A stretch of 64,000 nucleotides of DNA, from NCBI GenBank assembly GCA_003151825.1, contig PLYO01000036.1, positions 31,057-95,056 of the forward strand. The letters run 5' to 3'. Shown here one piece after another: positions 26,779 through 33,789 of the stretch; the stretch's first letter is position 1, and each line of letters begins with the position of its first letter. The notes beneath the pieces were generated by a model, which worked only from the letters and a program-made list of their open reading frames with translations, was not told where the DNA came from and ran no database searches. The translations under genes were made by a program, and so were the position numbers. The DNA is from Ignavibacteriota bacterium. GTDB taxonomy: Bacteria; Bacteroidota; Ignavibacteria; Palsa-1295.

Positions 26779-28047
26779 TTGAATACTACAATCCACGAAC
26801 GCTCGCCGATTGCGCGCGAGCTGGAAATTAACGTCGATGAGGCCGAATTGCAATCGGCTTTCGACGATGCATATAAAACGATGCGCGGGCGGCTTTCGCT
26901 GCCGGGATTTCGTCCCGGCAAGGCGCCGCTCGCCATTGTGAAAAAGCTGCATGGCGATGCCATCGAGGGCGATACGCTGGAAAAACTCGCTCAGAAAAAA
27001 TTCCGCGAAGCCGCCGAAGAGCATAAAATCGAGCCGCTCGGCGCGCCCGTCATGACCGATCTGCATCGGCATCCCGGTCAGGGCGCGCATTTCAAGATCA
27101 TGTATGAAGTCCAGCCCACAATCGAGATCAAGGACTTCACCGGCATGGAAGTCGAGAAAAAAAATCTTACGATCACCGATAAAGACGTGACCGACCGCAT
27201 CGAGCGGCTCCGTTTCGGTCTCGCCGAACGGGAACCAACATCAAAAGTAGATGACGCTCACACCATCGTCAAAATCCAAATGACGGAACTCGAAGTGCCC
27301 GAAGGCAAAGAGGGCGGCAGATCGGAAGAGACGGAAATTTATCTCGCCGATCCGGAAATCATTCCCGAATTGCAAAAGGCGATTGTTGGCGCGGAAGTTG
27401 GCGCGAAGTTGATCGTCGAGCTTCCGCATCGCACGCGCGAACCCGGAACCGATATGATGAAAGAGGAAGTCGGCCGCGTGGAGGTAAGCGTGCTCGAAGC
27501 GCAGAAAGTTTTACTTCCGGCGCTCGACGAGGCGCTTATCAAAAAAATCTCGGAAGATAAATTTTCGACCGAGGAAGAATTGCGCGGTGAAATAAAACGC
27601 GGTCTCGAAGAATCCGCAGCGAAGCATACGGAGGAAAATCTCGAAGAGCAAATCGTCGCGAAGCTCATGGAGATGCACCCCTTCGAAGTGCCGCGCGCGA
27701 TTTCGAACGCGATCCTGGGACAGATGCTCGAAGAGCGTGAGCAGGATAACGTCCGACGCGGATTTCCCGCAACTTACGGCATCGACGACGCAAAATTCCG
27801 CGAGCAATACCAGCCCATCGCGGATGCTCGCGCAAAATGGATGCTGCTCCGCGATAAGCTCATCGAATCCGAAGGCATCGAAGCGACCGATGAAGACTTA
27901 GAGAAACTGGCCGAGGAAGAATCCGCGAAATATGGCGTCGCGAAAGAAAATCTGCTCAAGTATTACCACAAGCACGATTCGATTCAAAACCGCATCGTCA
28001 GCGATAAACTCTCCGCCCGTTTGCGGGAAAAAGTGAAGATTGTCTGA
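26779..28047 (+). CDS. tig: Trigger factor (ribosome-associated chaperone)
   Basis: The 422-residue product starts NTTIHERSPIARELEINVDE and has the ribosome-binding signature GFRPGKAPLAIVKK (normally GFRxGK) near residue 45. The peptidyl-prolyl isomerase region follows, then a long helical C-terminal domain. It binds nascent chains at the ribosome exit. The start is a TTG at 26779; the open frame runs on upstream through the tRNA-Leu, which cannot be coding. clpP lies downstream, the usual order, but two small genes intervene. Confidence 0.93.
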   Translation: MNTTIHERSPIARELEINVDEAELQSAFDDAYKTMRGRLSLPGFRPGKAPLAIVKKLHGDAIEGDTLEKLAQKKFREAAEEHKIEPLGAPVMTDLHRHPGQGAHFKIMYEVQPTIEIKDFTGMEVEKKNLTITDKDVTDRIERLRFGLAEREPTSKVDDAHTIVKIQMTELEVPEGKEGGRSEETEIYLADPEIIPELQKAIVGAEVGAKLIVELPHRTREPGTDMMKEEVGRVEVSVLEAQKVLLPALDEALIKKISEDKFSTEEELRGEIKRGLEESAAKHTEENLEEQIVAKLMEMHPFEVPRAISNAILGQMLEEREQDNVRRGFPATYGIDDAKFREQYQPIADARAKWMLLRDKLIESEGIEATDEDLEKLAEEESAKYGVAKENLLKYYHKHDSIQNRIVSDKLSARLREKVKIV

Positions 28048-28097
28048 ACCATGATTTCTGGGATTCATGAGATTTTTGGGATACGCAATAAGTAAAG

Positions 28098-28355
28098 ATG
28101 GGAGAAATTTTCCGGGATCACTTTGACCGAAAATATTATTTCTGGGCGAACGAGGGCAATGAACCACCCCATATTCATGTTCGCAAAGCGGATGCATTTG
28201 CCAAATACTGGCTCGGGCCACCCCTGTGGCTTGCGCATAATACAGGATTTAGAAGCAAGGAATTACGGTTTATCGAAGAGATGATCGAAGAACATCGAGA
28301 ACTTATTTTAGAAAAATGGAATGAACAACAGCGAAAATTACATCCGGGCAAATGA
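28098..28355 (+). CDS. DUF4160 family protein
   Basis: The 85-residue protein has the DUF4160 pattern: FYFWANEGNEPPHIHVRK-type sequence (here YYFWANEGNEPPHIHVRKA), then AKYWLGPPLWLA and a helical C terminus. DUF4160 and DUF2442 genes typically occur as adjacent pairs and have been proposed as toxin-antitoxin-like or regulatory modules. The DUF2442 gene overlaps this one by 35 bases. The pair interrupts the usual tig-clpP adjacency. Confidence 0.88.
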   Translation: MGEIFRDHFDRKYYFWANEGNEPPHIHVRKADAFAKYWLGPPLWLAHNTGFRSKELRFIEEMIEEHRELILEKWNEQQRKLHPGK

Positions 28356-28680
28356 TCTTAAATTTACGCGCGATTATATGGTCGTGACGTTGGAAGATGG
28401 ACGCATTCTTCAGATGCCGCTCGATTGGTTCCCGCCACTGCGCTCCGCCACGCGGGCGCAGCTTTACCATTTCGAATGGATTGGGAAAGGAATTGGCATC
28501 GAATGGCCGGAGCTTGACGAATTCCTTTCAGTCGAAGGATTTCTCCGGCAAACCCGGTCTATGGCTGCAAATTCCGCGAAGCCTCCCAAAAACACACGCC
28601 CGCGAAAGCGATTAACTCATGAAACAGCCCAGCCGCGTCCGGTCAATCGAAACCCCATGCGAAGGAAAGTTATCGCCTGA
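28321..28680 (+). CDS. DUF2442 family protein
   Basis: The 119-residue protein has the DUF2442 core: MVVTLEDGRILQMPLDWFPPL, ATRAQLYHFEWIGKGIGIEWPELDEFLSVEGFL. A basic, Pro-rich tail of about 40 residues follows, which is longer than usual. The first codons overlap DUF4160. The partner relation is well known as gene neighbourhood. The molecular role is not established. Confidence 0.88.
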   Translation: MNNSENYIRANDLKFTRDYMVVTLEDGRILQMPLDWFPPLRSATRAQLYHFEWIGKGIGIEWPELDEFLSVEGFLRQTRSMAANSAKPPKNTRPRKRLTHETAQPRPVNRNPMRRKVIA

Positions 28681-28807
28681 CTCGCGGGAGTAATGCCATT
28701 CCGTATTATGTTTCCTCTGGCACAATAATCTCTTTGCGTTTACGTCATTGTAAAATAGGTCGAAGAGACATTCGTAATTTGAAATTCGTAATTCGTAATT
28801 AAAACAC

Positions 28808-29497
28808 ATGGCTTTAGTTCCAATGGTCGTCGAGCAGACGCCGCGCGGCGAGCGCGCGTACGATATTTATTCGCGATTGCTCAAAGAGCGCATCGTTTTT
28901 ATCGGCACGCCGATTGACGATAACGTTTCCTCGCTGCTCATCGCGCAGCTCCTGTTTTTGGAGTCCGAGGACCCCGACCGCGACATCAACATCTACATTA
29001 ATTCCCCCGGCGGATCGGTCTCGGCGGGACTTGCGGTCTATGACACGATGCAATACATCAAGCCGGACTGCGCGACGATCTGCCTTGGCATGGCCGCTTC
29101 GATGGCCTCGCTCTTGCTCGCGGGCGGCGCGGCGGGCAAGCGCACCTCACTGCCGCACTCGCGCATCATGATTCACCAGCCGCTCGGCGGAACGCAGGGA
29201 CAGGCTACCGACATCGAAATTTACACGAAGGAAATGCTCCGTGTCCGTCAGGATTTGTATGGGATTTATTCGTACCACACCGGCAAATCCGTCGAGCAAA
29301 TCGCCAGGGACGCCGAGCGCGATAACTACATGTCGCCCGAACAAGCGAAAGAGTACAACCTCATCGACAATATCATGTCCAAGAGCGCGCTGAAAGAGCT
29401 GGGCGGGGGAGTCCGTCTGCCGCTCACCGGAGCGGTTCAGGCGCTGAACGAAAAAGTCGATGCCGGCGAGATGCCGCTGCCGGAAAAATCGGAATAA
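28808..29497 (+). CDS. clpP: ATP-dependent Clp protease proteolytic subunit
   Basis: ClpP forms the tetradecameric proteolytic barrel. The catalytic triad is visible as Ser98 (GMAASMAS), His123 (IMIHQP) and Asp172 ([11 protein letters not shown]), with [10 protein letters not shown] at residues 65-74. Length (229 residues) is normal with a slightly long C terminus. ClpX, which usually follows, is absent; the accessory island begins right after. Confidence 0.96.
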   Translation: MALVPMVVEQTPRGERAYDIYSRLLKERIVFIGTPIDDNVSSLLIAQLLFLESEDPDRDINIYINSPGGSVSAGLAVYDTMQYIKPDCATICLGMAASMASLLLAGGAAGKRTSLPHSRIMIHQPLGGTQGQATDIEIYTKEMLRVRQDLYGIYSYHTGKSVEQIARDAERDNYMSPEQAKEYNLIDNIMSKSALKELGGGVRLPLTGAVQALNEKVDAGEMPLPEKSE

Positions 29498-29652
29498 CTG
29501 AATGCCGCGTGTGGGCCGAAATGTCCGCCGCGATTTTAGTCCTGTCGTAGAGTACACTACAACAGGCCACAATACATTTTCAAGGAACTCCGGTGATCGA
29601 TGTCCCCTGAGCTAAGGGTCTACCCGCCCAGGACTTTTCGATCGACCCTCAG

Positions 29653-29810
29653 GCGCCATTTGATTTCAGTGTGCAGGGGTCGACATACATGTACTTCAGC
29701 GGTCGGCATACACTCTCAACGCTCGCGGATAGGGGGTACTATCGGAAGGCCAATTCGGCTTCGGATATAAACCGCCCATATATATAGAACAAATATTTTA
29801 GGCAATATGT
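29653..29810. repeat. Dispersed repeat, copy 2 (partner at 1-120)
   Basis: This block matches the left edge of the window: cgccatttgatttca, then a gtgcagggg core, then cactctcaacgctcg (about 29716-29730), followed by gaacaaat...taggcaat near 29785-29806. No convincing coding frame is shared. As in copy 1, it lies downstream (minus strand) of a T9SS tail remnant. Confidence 0.75.
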
Positions 29811-29891
29811 TCCAATTCTGGCAGACATTGGCCTTTTCGAGCTAATTTCTACATTTTATTTTTGCAGCCCCTCCCCTGAACTTGCCGAATG

Positions 29892-29952
29892 GGTCGGCGC
29901 TTCCTCGCGTAGGTCGGCGCTTCCTCGCGTAGGTCGGCGCTTCCAGCCCGAC
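29892..29952. repeat. Tandem REP-like repeat (20-base period)
   Basis: The word ggtcggcgcttcc occurs at 29892, 29912 and 29932, a period of 20 bases, and the last copy runs into agcccgac to complete the GTCGG...CCGAC hairpin. The complete unit recurs inverted at 52893-52917 and direct at 55665-55689. Confidence 0.85.
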
Positions 29953-29966
29953 AGTCCCGTAGGGAC

Positions 29967-30083
29967 GGCCCGTTTGTAGGTGACATTTAGGAAACAATTT
30001 AAGCAAGCTCCGTAGGGAGCGGCCCGAAGGTCGCTCCGATGGTGCTAAGTGACTGATATGGGAATGATTCCTACAAACAGGCC
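29967..30083. mobile_element. MITE-like element with 14-base terminal inverted repeats
   Basis: A 117-base unit begins ggcccgtttgtagg (29967-29980) and ends cctacaaacaggcc (30070-30083), inverted copies with one mismatch. It has no coding capacity and contains a small gctcc-gta-ggagc palindrome. It separates two blocks that are close together in the related locus at the left edge, consistent with an insertion there. Confidence 0.7.
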
Positions 30084-30135
30084 ACGGCTACGCCGTTTTC
30101 AGGGTTCCCATTACGCGTAACATACAGTGAAAAAT

Positions 30136-30205
30136 TTATCTCAAATGCGCCAACGGAACCCGCTGAACATTCCCGTTCACGCGGACGACGCACTCATACA
30201 TCGGA
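30136..30205 (-). pseudogene. 3' remnant of a T9SS-secreted protein gene, second locus
   Basis: The minus strand reads MYECVVRVNG, NVQRVPLAHLR and a TAA stop at 30136-30138. This is nearly the same tail as the remnant at 263-382 (MYECVVNVGG, QRVSLVHLQ). Upstream of the MYEC codons the similarity ends abruptly at about 30205, seven bases before the start of the RiPP precursor gene. The graspetide operon is therefore joined directly to a beheaded T9SS gene. Confidence 0.6.
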
Positions 30206-30211
30206 ATCTAT

Positions 30212-30466
30212 TTGACTAATAGACCGTTTGCATTTAGACTCAAATTTAATTCATTTAACATGTACTCAATACTACTTAACTTCCAAGAGCCGGTTAGGGG
30301 GATTTCAGGTCAGTTACTTACGGGCACCGCCACGAAAGCTAGCAATGAAAGTGATACTGATATGAGCATCTTATCTCGTCTCGGAACTCAGACTATTACC
30401 GAGACACGGGAGAGCCTCGATACTGATAAGTCTCTTTCAAGTTACTCGCTTATTCCTCGGCAATGA
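30212..30466 (+). CDS. Putative graspetide (ATP-grasp RiPP) precursor peptide
   Basis: This 84-residue peptide has a leader-like N terminus with NRPFAFRLKF (residues 3-12), which resembles the PFFARFL leader motif of microviridin-type graspetides. The C-terminal half (residues 37-80) is rich in Thr/Ser and acidic residues (E46, D48, D50, E64, E67, D70, D72), the donor and acceptor side chains that ATP-grasp ligases join as ester or amide rings. The start is a TTG; the next ATG (30260) would delete the leader motif. A promoter-like TTGACT overlaps the TTG. The stop overlaps the ligase start by ATGA, so the two are translationally coupled. I know of no identical core. Confidence 0.7.
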   Translation: MTNRPFAFRLKFNSFNMYSILLNFQEPVRGISGQLLTGTATKASNESDTDMSILSRLGTQTITETRESLDTDKSLSSYSLIPRQ

Positions 30467-31416
30467 TTGTAATTCTCACGAGTAGTGAGGATGTTACTGC
30501 TGACTATCTCTGCTCCAAAGTAAGTGGGGCAGAGTGCGTTCGCCTGAATACGGATAGGTTGCTCGGACATGCAACGTTCGAGTTTGACGAATCGGGTTTC
30601 CGCCTTGGTATCAATTCAATAGAGATCCTTCCCGAACAGGTTTCCGGACTGCTGTACCGCAGACCATCTCCTCTCGTCTCCATCGAGAGATTGAACACCG
30701 AATTTGAGTTTTCCCTCAACGAGTGGCATGAACTTTTTGAAGGTTGGCTGGCGATGATTCCCAAACAAAGATGGATCAGTCATCCAGGTAATATTCTTCG
30801 AGCTAATCACAAGGTAGAACAGCTCTTCAGGGCAAAAGCAATGGGATTCAAAGTTCCCGAGACGATCGCGACATCATCATTTGATCGAGTGCTTTCTTTT
30901 TGCAAGAAATCGAAATCAGGTATTATAGCGAAGCCACTCTATTCCGGGTACCTTCAAAGAGAGAATCCAAGCGAAGACACGGTTATATACACTACGGCTT
31001 TAACTGAAGATGATCTGCGGCAGTATGAGATGTCTCTGCGAAGTTGCCCGACTCTGTTTCAGGAGAGAATTGATAAGCACTATGATGTTAGAGTGACCGT
31101 CGTGGACAATGAAATTTTTGCGGTTCGCATGGAAGCAATGGATGAGGGTCACCAGCGCCTTGACATTCGACGTGACAACTTTGCTGGTGTTCATCATACT
31201 CCTATAGAGTGCCCCGATCATATTCGTTCAACCATAAATACTTTCGTGCGAAGCTATGGGATTCGCTTCGGAGCACTTGATTTCGTGATCGATCACTGGG
31301 ATCAATGGTACTTCCTTGAGTTGAACCCCAATGGGCAGTGGGCATGGATGGACCAACTTGGTGTTAGTGATATTTCTTCGGCTCTACTAAATTCGTTAAA
31401 AAATGACAGAAACTGA
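30463..31416 (+). CDS. ATP-grasp ligase (MvdC/MvdD-like graspetide synthetase)
   Basis: The 317-residue protein matches ATP-grasp RiPP ligases. It has an N-terminal pre-ATP-grasp domain (LLYRRPSP near 64-70, SHPGNILRANHKVEQLFRA near 107-124) and the nucleotide-binding part with IIAKPLYSG (154-162). FQERIDKHYDVRVTVV (199-214) and the Mg-binding end YFLELNPNGQWAW (283-295) follow; this last block is typical of microviridin and related maturases. It would use ATP to activate Asp/Glu of the precursor and join them to Thr/Ser/Lys. It overlaps the precursor by four bases and the membrane gene by 14. Confidence 0.88.
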   Translation: MIVILTSSEDVTADYLCSKVSGAECVRLNTDRLLGHATFEFDESGFRLGINSIEILPEQVSGLLYRRPSPLVSIERLNTEFEFSLNEWHELFEGWLAMIPKQRWISHPGNILRANHKVEQLFRAKAMGFKVPETIATSSFDRVLSFCKKSKSGIIAKPLYSGYLQRENPSEDTVIYTTALTEDDLRQYEMSLRSCPTLFQERIDKHYDVRVTVVDNEIFAVRMEAMDEGHQRLDIRRDNFAGVHHTPIECPDHIRSTINTFVRSYGIRFGALDFVIDHWDQWYFLELNPNGQWAWMDQLGVSDISSALLNSLKNDRN

Positions 31417-32134
31417 AACCGATAGTAGCTTGGAAACAGGTCTTCCGGACATAATAAAGTCGAAATTGATTGCAAGGTTGCAATGGTTGGTTCTTGCAAT
31501 CTTTCTAATAGAAAAAAAGGATCGGCTCAAAATATCAGACGTTCGTCACCAAGCTTACGATCCACATCCGCCCGATGCTGTTGACGTTATCGCTTCCGCA
31601 GATCCAGATTTGGCTCTCGATTTTGCTAAAGAACGATTTAAGCAAGAAGAGGATAGGCTTTCATTCATCAATGACAAAATTCGAGGACTCACCACAATTT
31701 GTGCTATTTTGATTCCTCTTTTGAGTCAATTCGTTGTACCACGGAACAATTTTGGGGTTGTTCCACTCGCATTCCTCCTCGTCGCATTATTGATATTGAC
31801 GATATCCATCGGCGTGGGATGGCGATCGTTTCCGGGAATACCTTCTGCGTCGGACAAAAGTGAGGCAAGCCGCGAACTCGCTAAGAGCTATCTCACAAGT
31901 GTGCGGAGAAATGGCCCAACAACTGATTTTATAACCGATACTTACAAGGCCGCAAGAAGGGCGTTCTTACTGGGCTTAATTTCTTTGGTCGTGATACTGG
32001 CAATTCCATCTGATGCGCAACCGTCCACCGTCGTGCTCGCACCACCTTCCTCGAAGAGCACTTCGATATCAGTTCCACACCAATCTATAAATATCCCACT
32101 GCCTCACACTTGTTCACCGCCATGTGCTCCTTGA
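31403..32134 (+). CDS. Membrane protein of the graspetide operon
   Basis: This 243-residue protein starts inside the ligase gene, so it belongs to the same transcript. An amphipathic region with FAKERFKQEEDRLSFINDKI is followed by hydrophobic segments (TTICAILIPLLSQFVV, VPLAFLLVALLILTISIGVGW, LLGLISLVVILAIP). The layout of a helix with paired charges and IxDK leading into transmembrane segments resembles small effector-like membrane proteins. I do not recognise a family. It could export the product, be its target, or confer immunity. The Pro/Ser-rich C-terminal tail may be altered by the island junction just downstream. Confidence 0.75.
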   Translation: MTETETDSSLETGLPDIIKSKLIARLQWLVLAIFLIEKKDRLKISDVRHQAYDPHPPDAVDVIASADPDLALDFAKERFKQEEDRLSFINDKIRGLTTICAILIPLLSQFVVPRNNFGVVPLAFLLVALLILTISIGVGWRSFPGIPSASDKSEASRELAKSYLTSVRRNGPTTDFITDTYKAARRAFLLGLISLVVILAIPSDAQPSTVVLAPPSSKSTSISVPHQSINIPLPHTCSPPCAP

Positions 32135-32163
32135 CATCATAGGCGATGTGCTTCCATTCCTCT

Positions 32164-32337
32164 TCAAAATTGAACCGGCTCGTCATCCTCCTGCTCTTCC
32201 TCGTCAACCGCCCCCGCCCGCGAGAAAATGCTTCCCACCATATCGCGGTAGGTGATTTCCGGGATGCCGAAGGCTTCTTCTTTCGCAAGCTTGGAGTGCT
32301 GGTGCAGGCCATCGAGCACGAATTCCATTGCGCTGGC
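32164..32337 (-). pseudogene. Duplicated 3' end of the MoxR/ChlI ATPase gene, copy A
   Basis: These 174 bases match the last 58 codons of the ATPase gene at 33790-35367 at high identity (LDGLHQHSKLAKEEAFGIPE, ITYRDMVGSIFSRAGA) and keep that frame. They end DEPVQF-stop where the intact gene ends DEAMRF-stop. The match begins exactly at the stop codon and ends inside the gene, so it is a 3'-end duplication and not a gene. Confidence 0.9.
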
Positions 32338-32377
32338 GGAGTGGGAAACGAAGCATCATTAAAAGTGTTCTTCAAAC

Positions 32378-32590
32378 ATGCCTACGAAAACAGACTCGAA
32401 AAGCAAGCATAGAAGCGCCGTTCCAAAGATGGGAGAGCCTTCGCCGGATAATCATTCGATGAAAGCTCTATTGGTACGTATGGATGAGCGGTGGTCGCGC
32501 ATCCCGGAATCCGAGCGGGCGCGAATTCCCATGGATGGCGCTATGAATCTCGATCATTACCTTTACGGTGCTCCGAAGGTCACGGAATGA
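32378..32590 (+). CDS. Putative antitoxin of a VapBC-like module
   Basis: The 70-residue protein has a basic N terminus and a helical middle (MKALLVRMDERWSRIPESERARIPMDG) and lies directly upstream of a PIN-domain toxin gene, which it overlaps by ATGA. No known antitoxin DNA-binding fold can be named from sequence. The call rests on position and size. It begins 41 bases after ATPase 3'-end copy A. Confidence 0.65.
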   Translation: MPTKTDSKSKHRSAVPKMGEPSPDNHSMKALLVRMDERWSRIPESERARIPMDGAMNLDHYLYGAPKVTE

Positions 32591-33003
32591 GTGAGCGTTT
32601 TGCCGATACTTCCTATTGGATTGCACTTCAATGGCAGAAGGATTCTCTTTATCCGATCGCGCGAGGTTTGACGGAATCGCTCCCGCGCGACACGCGAATT
32701 GTCACCACGGATCTTGTGCTTGTTGAATTTTTGAATTACGCATGCAGCATTGGCTTGATGATGCGTATGGAAGCCGCCATCGCGTGGGACGATCTGTACT
32801 CTGATCCTAACATTCTTATTTTGTCCACACCAAGTGCGCTCTTGCAACGAGCGGTTGCGTATTACAGGAAGAATTCCGATAAATATTGGTCGTTAACGGA
32901 TTGTGTTTCTTTTCTCGTTATGCAAGATCGTAACATTCACGATGCCCTTACGCACGACCGCCATTTTGAGCAGGCAGGATTTCGGGCGCTAATGCGGAAT
33001 TAA
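32587..33003 (+). CDS. PIN-domain ribonuclease toxin (VapC-like)
   Basis: The 138-residue protein has the PIN acidic tetrad: Asp7 (FADTSYW), Glu47 (LVLVEFLN), Asp105 (WSLTDCVSF) and Asp124 (ALTHDRHF). These metal-binding residues cut RNA in VapC toxins. Translation is coupled to the upstream antitoxin through ATGA. The start at 32587 is set by that overlap and by the domain start. Confidence 0.88.
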   Translation: MSERFADTSYWIALQWQKDSLYPIARGLTESLPRDTRIVTTDLVLVEFLNYACSIGLMMRMEAAIAWDDLYSDPNILILSTPSALLQRAVAYYRKNSDKYWSLTDCVSFLVMQDRNIHDALTHDRHFEQAGFRALMRN

Positions 33004-33070
33004 ACTTCTTCTGGGGTTGGCAAAATTGGCTCGGAAATGCTAATTGGCAAACTTACCGTTCTCCTTTCTG

Positions 33071-33189
33071 TCAAAATTGAACCGGCTCGTCGTCCTCATC
33101 ATCTTCGCCGGCAGCACCGGCCCGCGAGAAAATGCTTCCCACCATATCGCGGTGGTGGTGATTTCGGGGATGCCGAAGGCTTCTTCTTT
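33071..33189 (-). pseudogene. Duplicated 3' end of the MoxR/ChlI ATPase gene, copy B
   Basis: These 119 bases repeat the ATPase gene 3' end again, from the stop codon (33071-33073) inward to the KEEAFG region. A two-base insertion in the ggtggtggtg tract shifts the frame. Copies A and B share the DEPVQF ending and so resemble each other more than the intact gene. Copy B separates the VapC-like module from the BrnT module, whose antitoxin gene stops two bases away. Confidence 0.9.
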
Positions 33190-33190
33190 G

Positions 33191-33475
33191 TCACAACCGC
33201 GCCGATGGATTGGCGCGAAGTTCTTTCAGGCTGTGGCGGATGAGTTGGCCGATGGTCTCGGCGAGCGATTTTTTTCTCGATGCCGCTAACTCGGTTAGCT
33301 GCCCAAACTCGTCGTTAGGAATGGAGACAGGGACGACGTGAGCCTCACGCTTCCGGTTAGGGCGTTCGGCTTTGCTCCAATCCACGTAATCGGTCGTGTC
33401 GTGCGTGAGCCAAAAACGCGCGGCCTCTTCCTCTGTTTCGAGGTTCGGTGCTTTCTTAAGAATCCCGTTTCTCAT
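33191..33475 (-). CDS. CopG/BrnA-type antitoxin
   Basis: The 94-residue protein resembles CopG-type antitoxins of the BrnA class. The N terminus has TEEEAARFWLTHDTTDYVDW, and the C terminus has VPVSIPNDEFGQLTELAASR followed by LAETIGQLIRHSL, a ribbon-helix-helix DNA-binding region. It follows the BrnT toxin gene with a 20-base overlap and probably represses the operon. It ends exactly beside ATPase copy B. Confidence 0.85.
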   Translation of the reverse strand: MRNGILKKAPNLETEEEAARFWLTHDTTDYVDWSKAERPNRKREAHVVPVSIPNDEFGQLTELAASRKKSLAETIGQLIRHSLKELRANPSARL

Positions 33476-33755
33476 ATTTTTTTCTTTCTCTTAGATTTGC
33501 TCTGCGCGCCGAAATGGGCCTGATCTCCCCAAACCGCATCGTAAATCCTATCAACAACTTTTTCCCGGAAACGTTTTTTCCGAATGCGAGATACCGTTCT
33601 TCGATGAAAGAGTGTCCAGGATCGGGAAGAATTCGCAGATCGGGGTCATCGAAGACCTGCTCGGCTTCTTCACAAGAAATCCCGTGTTTCAGGCGGCTTT
33701 TGTCCCGATTGCCCTCGTCCCAATTGAATACTCGCGGCCATGGAAGTTCTATCAC
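33456..33755 (-). CDS. brnT: BrnT-family toxin
   Basis: The 99-residue protein has BrnT features: FNWDEGNRDKSRLKHGISCE, AEQVFDDPD, EERYLAFGK and the C-terminal RPISARRANLRERKKYE. BrnT toxins are RelE-fold ribonucleases that stop translation and are neutralised by BrnA. It is the first gene of the module and lies directly beyond the ATPase gene stop. Confidence 0.93.
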   Translation of the reverse strand: MIELPWPRVFNWDEGNRDKSRLKHGISCEEAEQVFDDPDLRILPDPGHSFIEERYLAFGKNVSGKKLLIGFTMRFGEIRPISARRANLRERKKYEKRDS

Positions 33756-33789
33756 AATGCGAAATTACGAAAAATTATCCTATTAGCAT

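Noticed and set aside
29892-29952. Tandem 20-base repeats considered as a CRISPR array
   Set aside because: The repeats follow each other without unique spacers of constant length, the unit is GC-rich with REP structure, and no cas genes are present.
32085-32375. Minus-strand open frame with EEWKHIAYDVKEHMAV near its end
   Set aside because: Most of it is the duplicated ATPase 3' end read in the wrong frame. The last part looks protein-like and could be a relic, but it overlaps the membrane protein gene and is too short to support.
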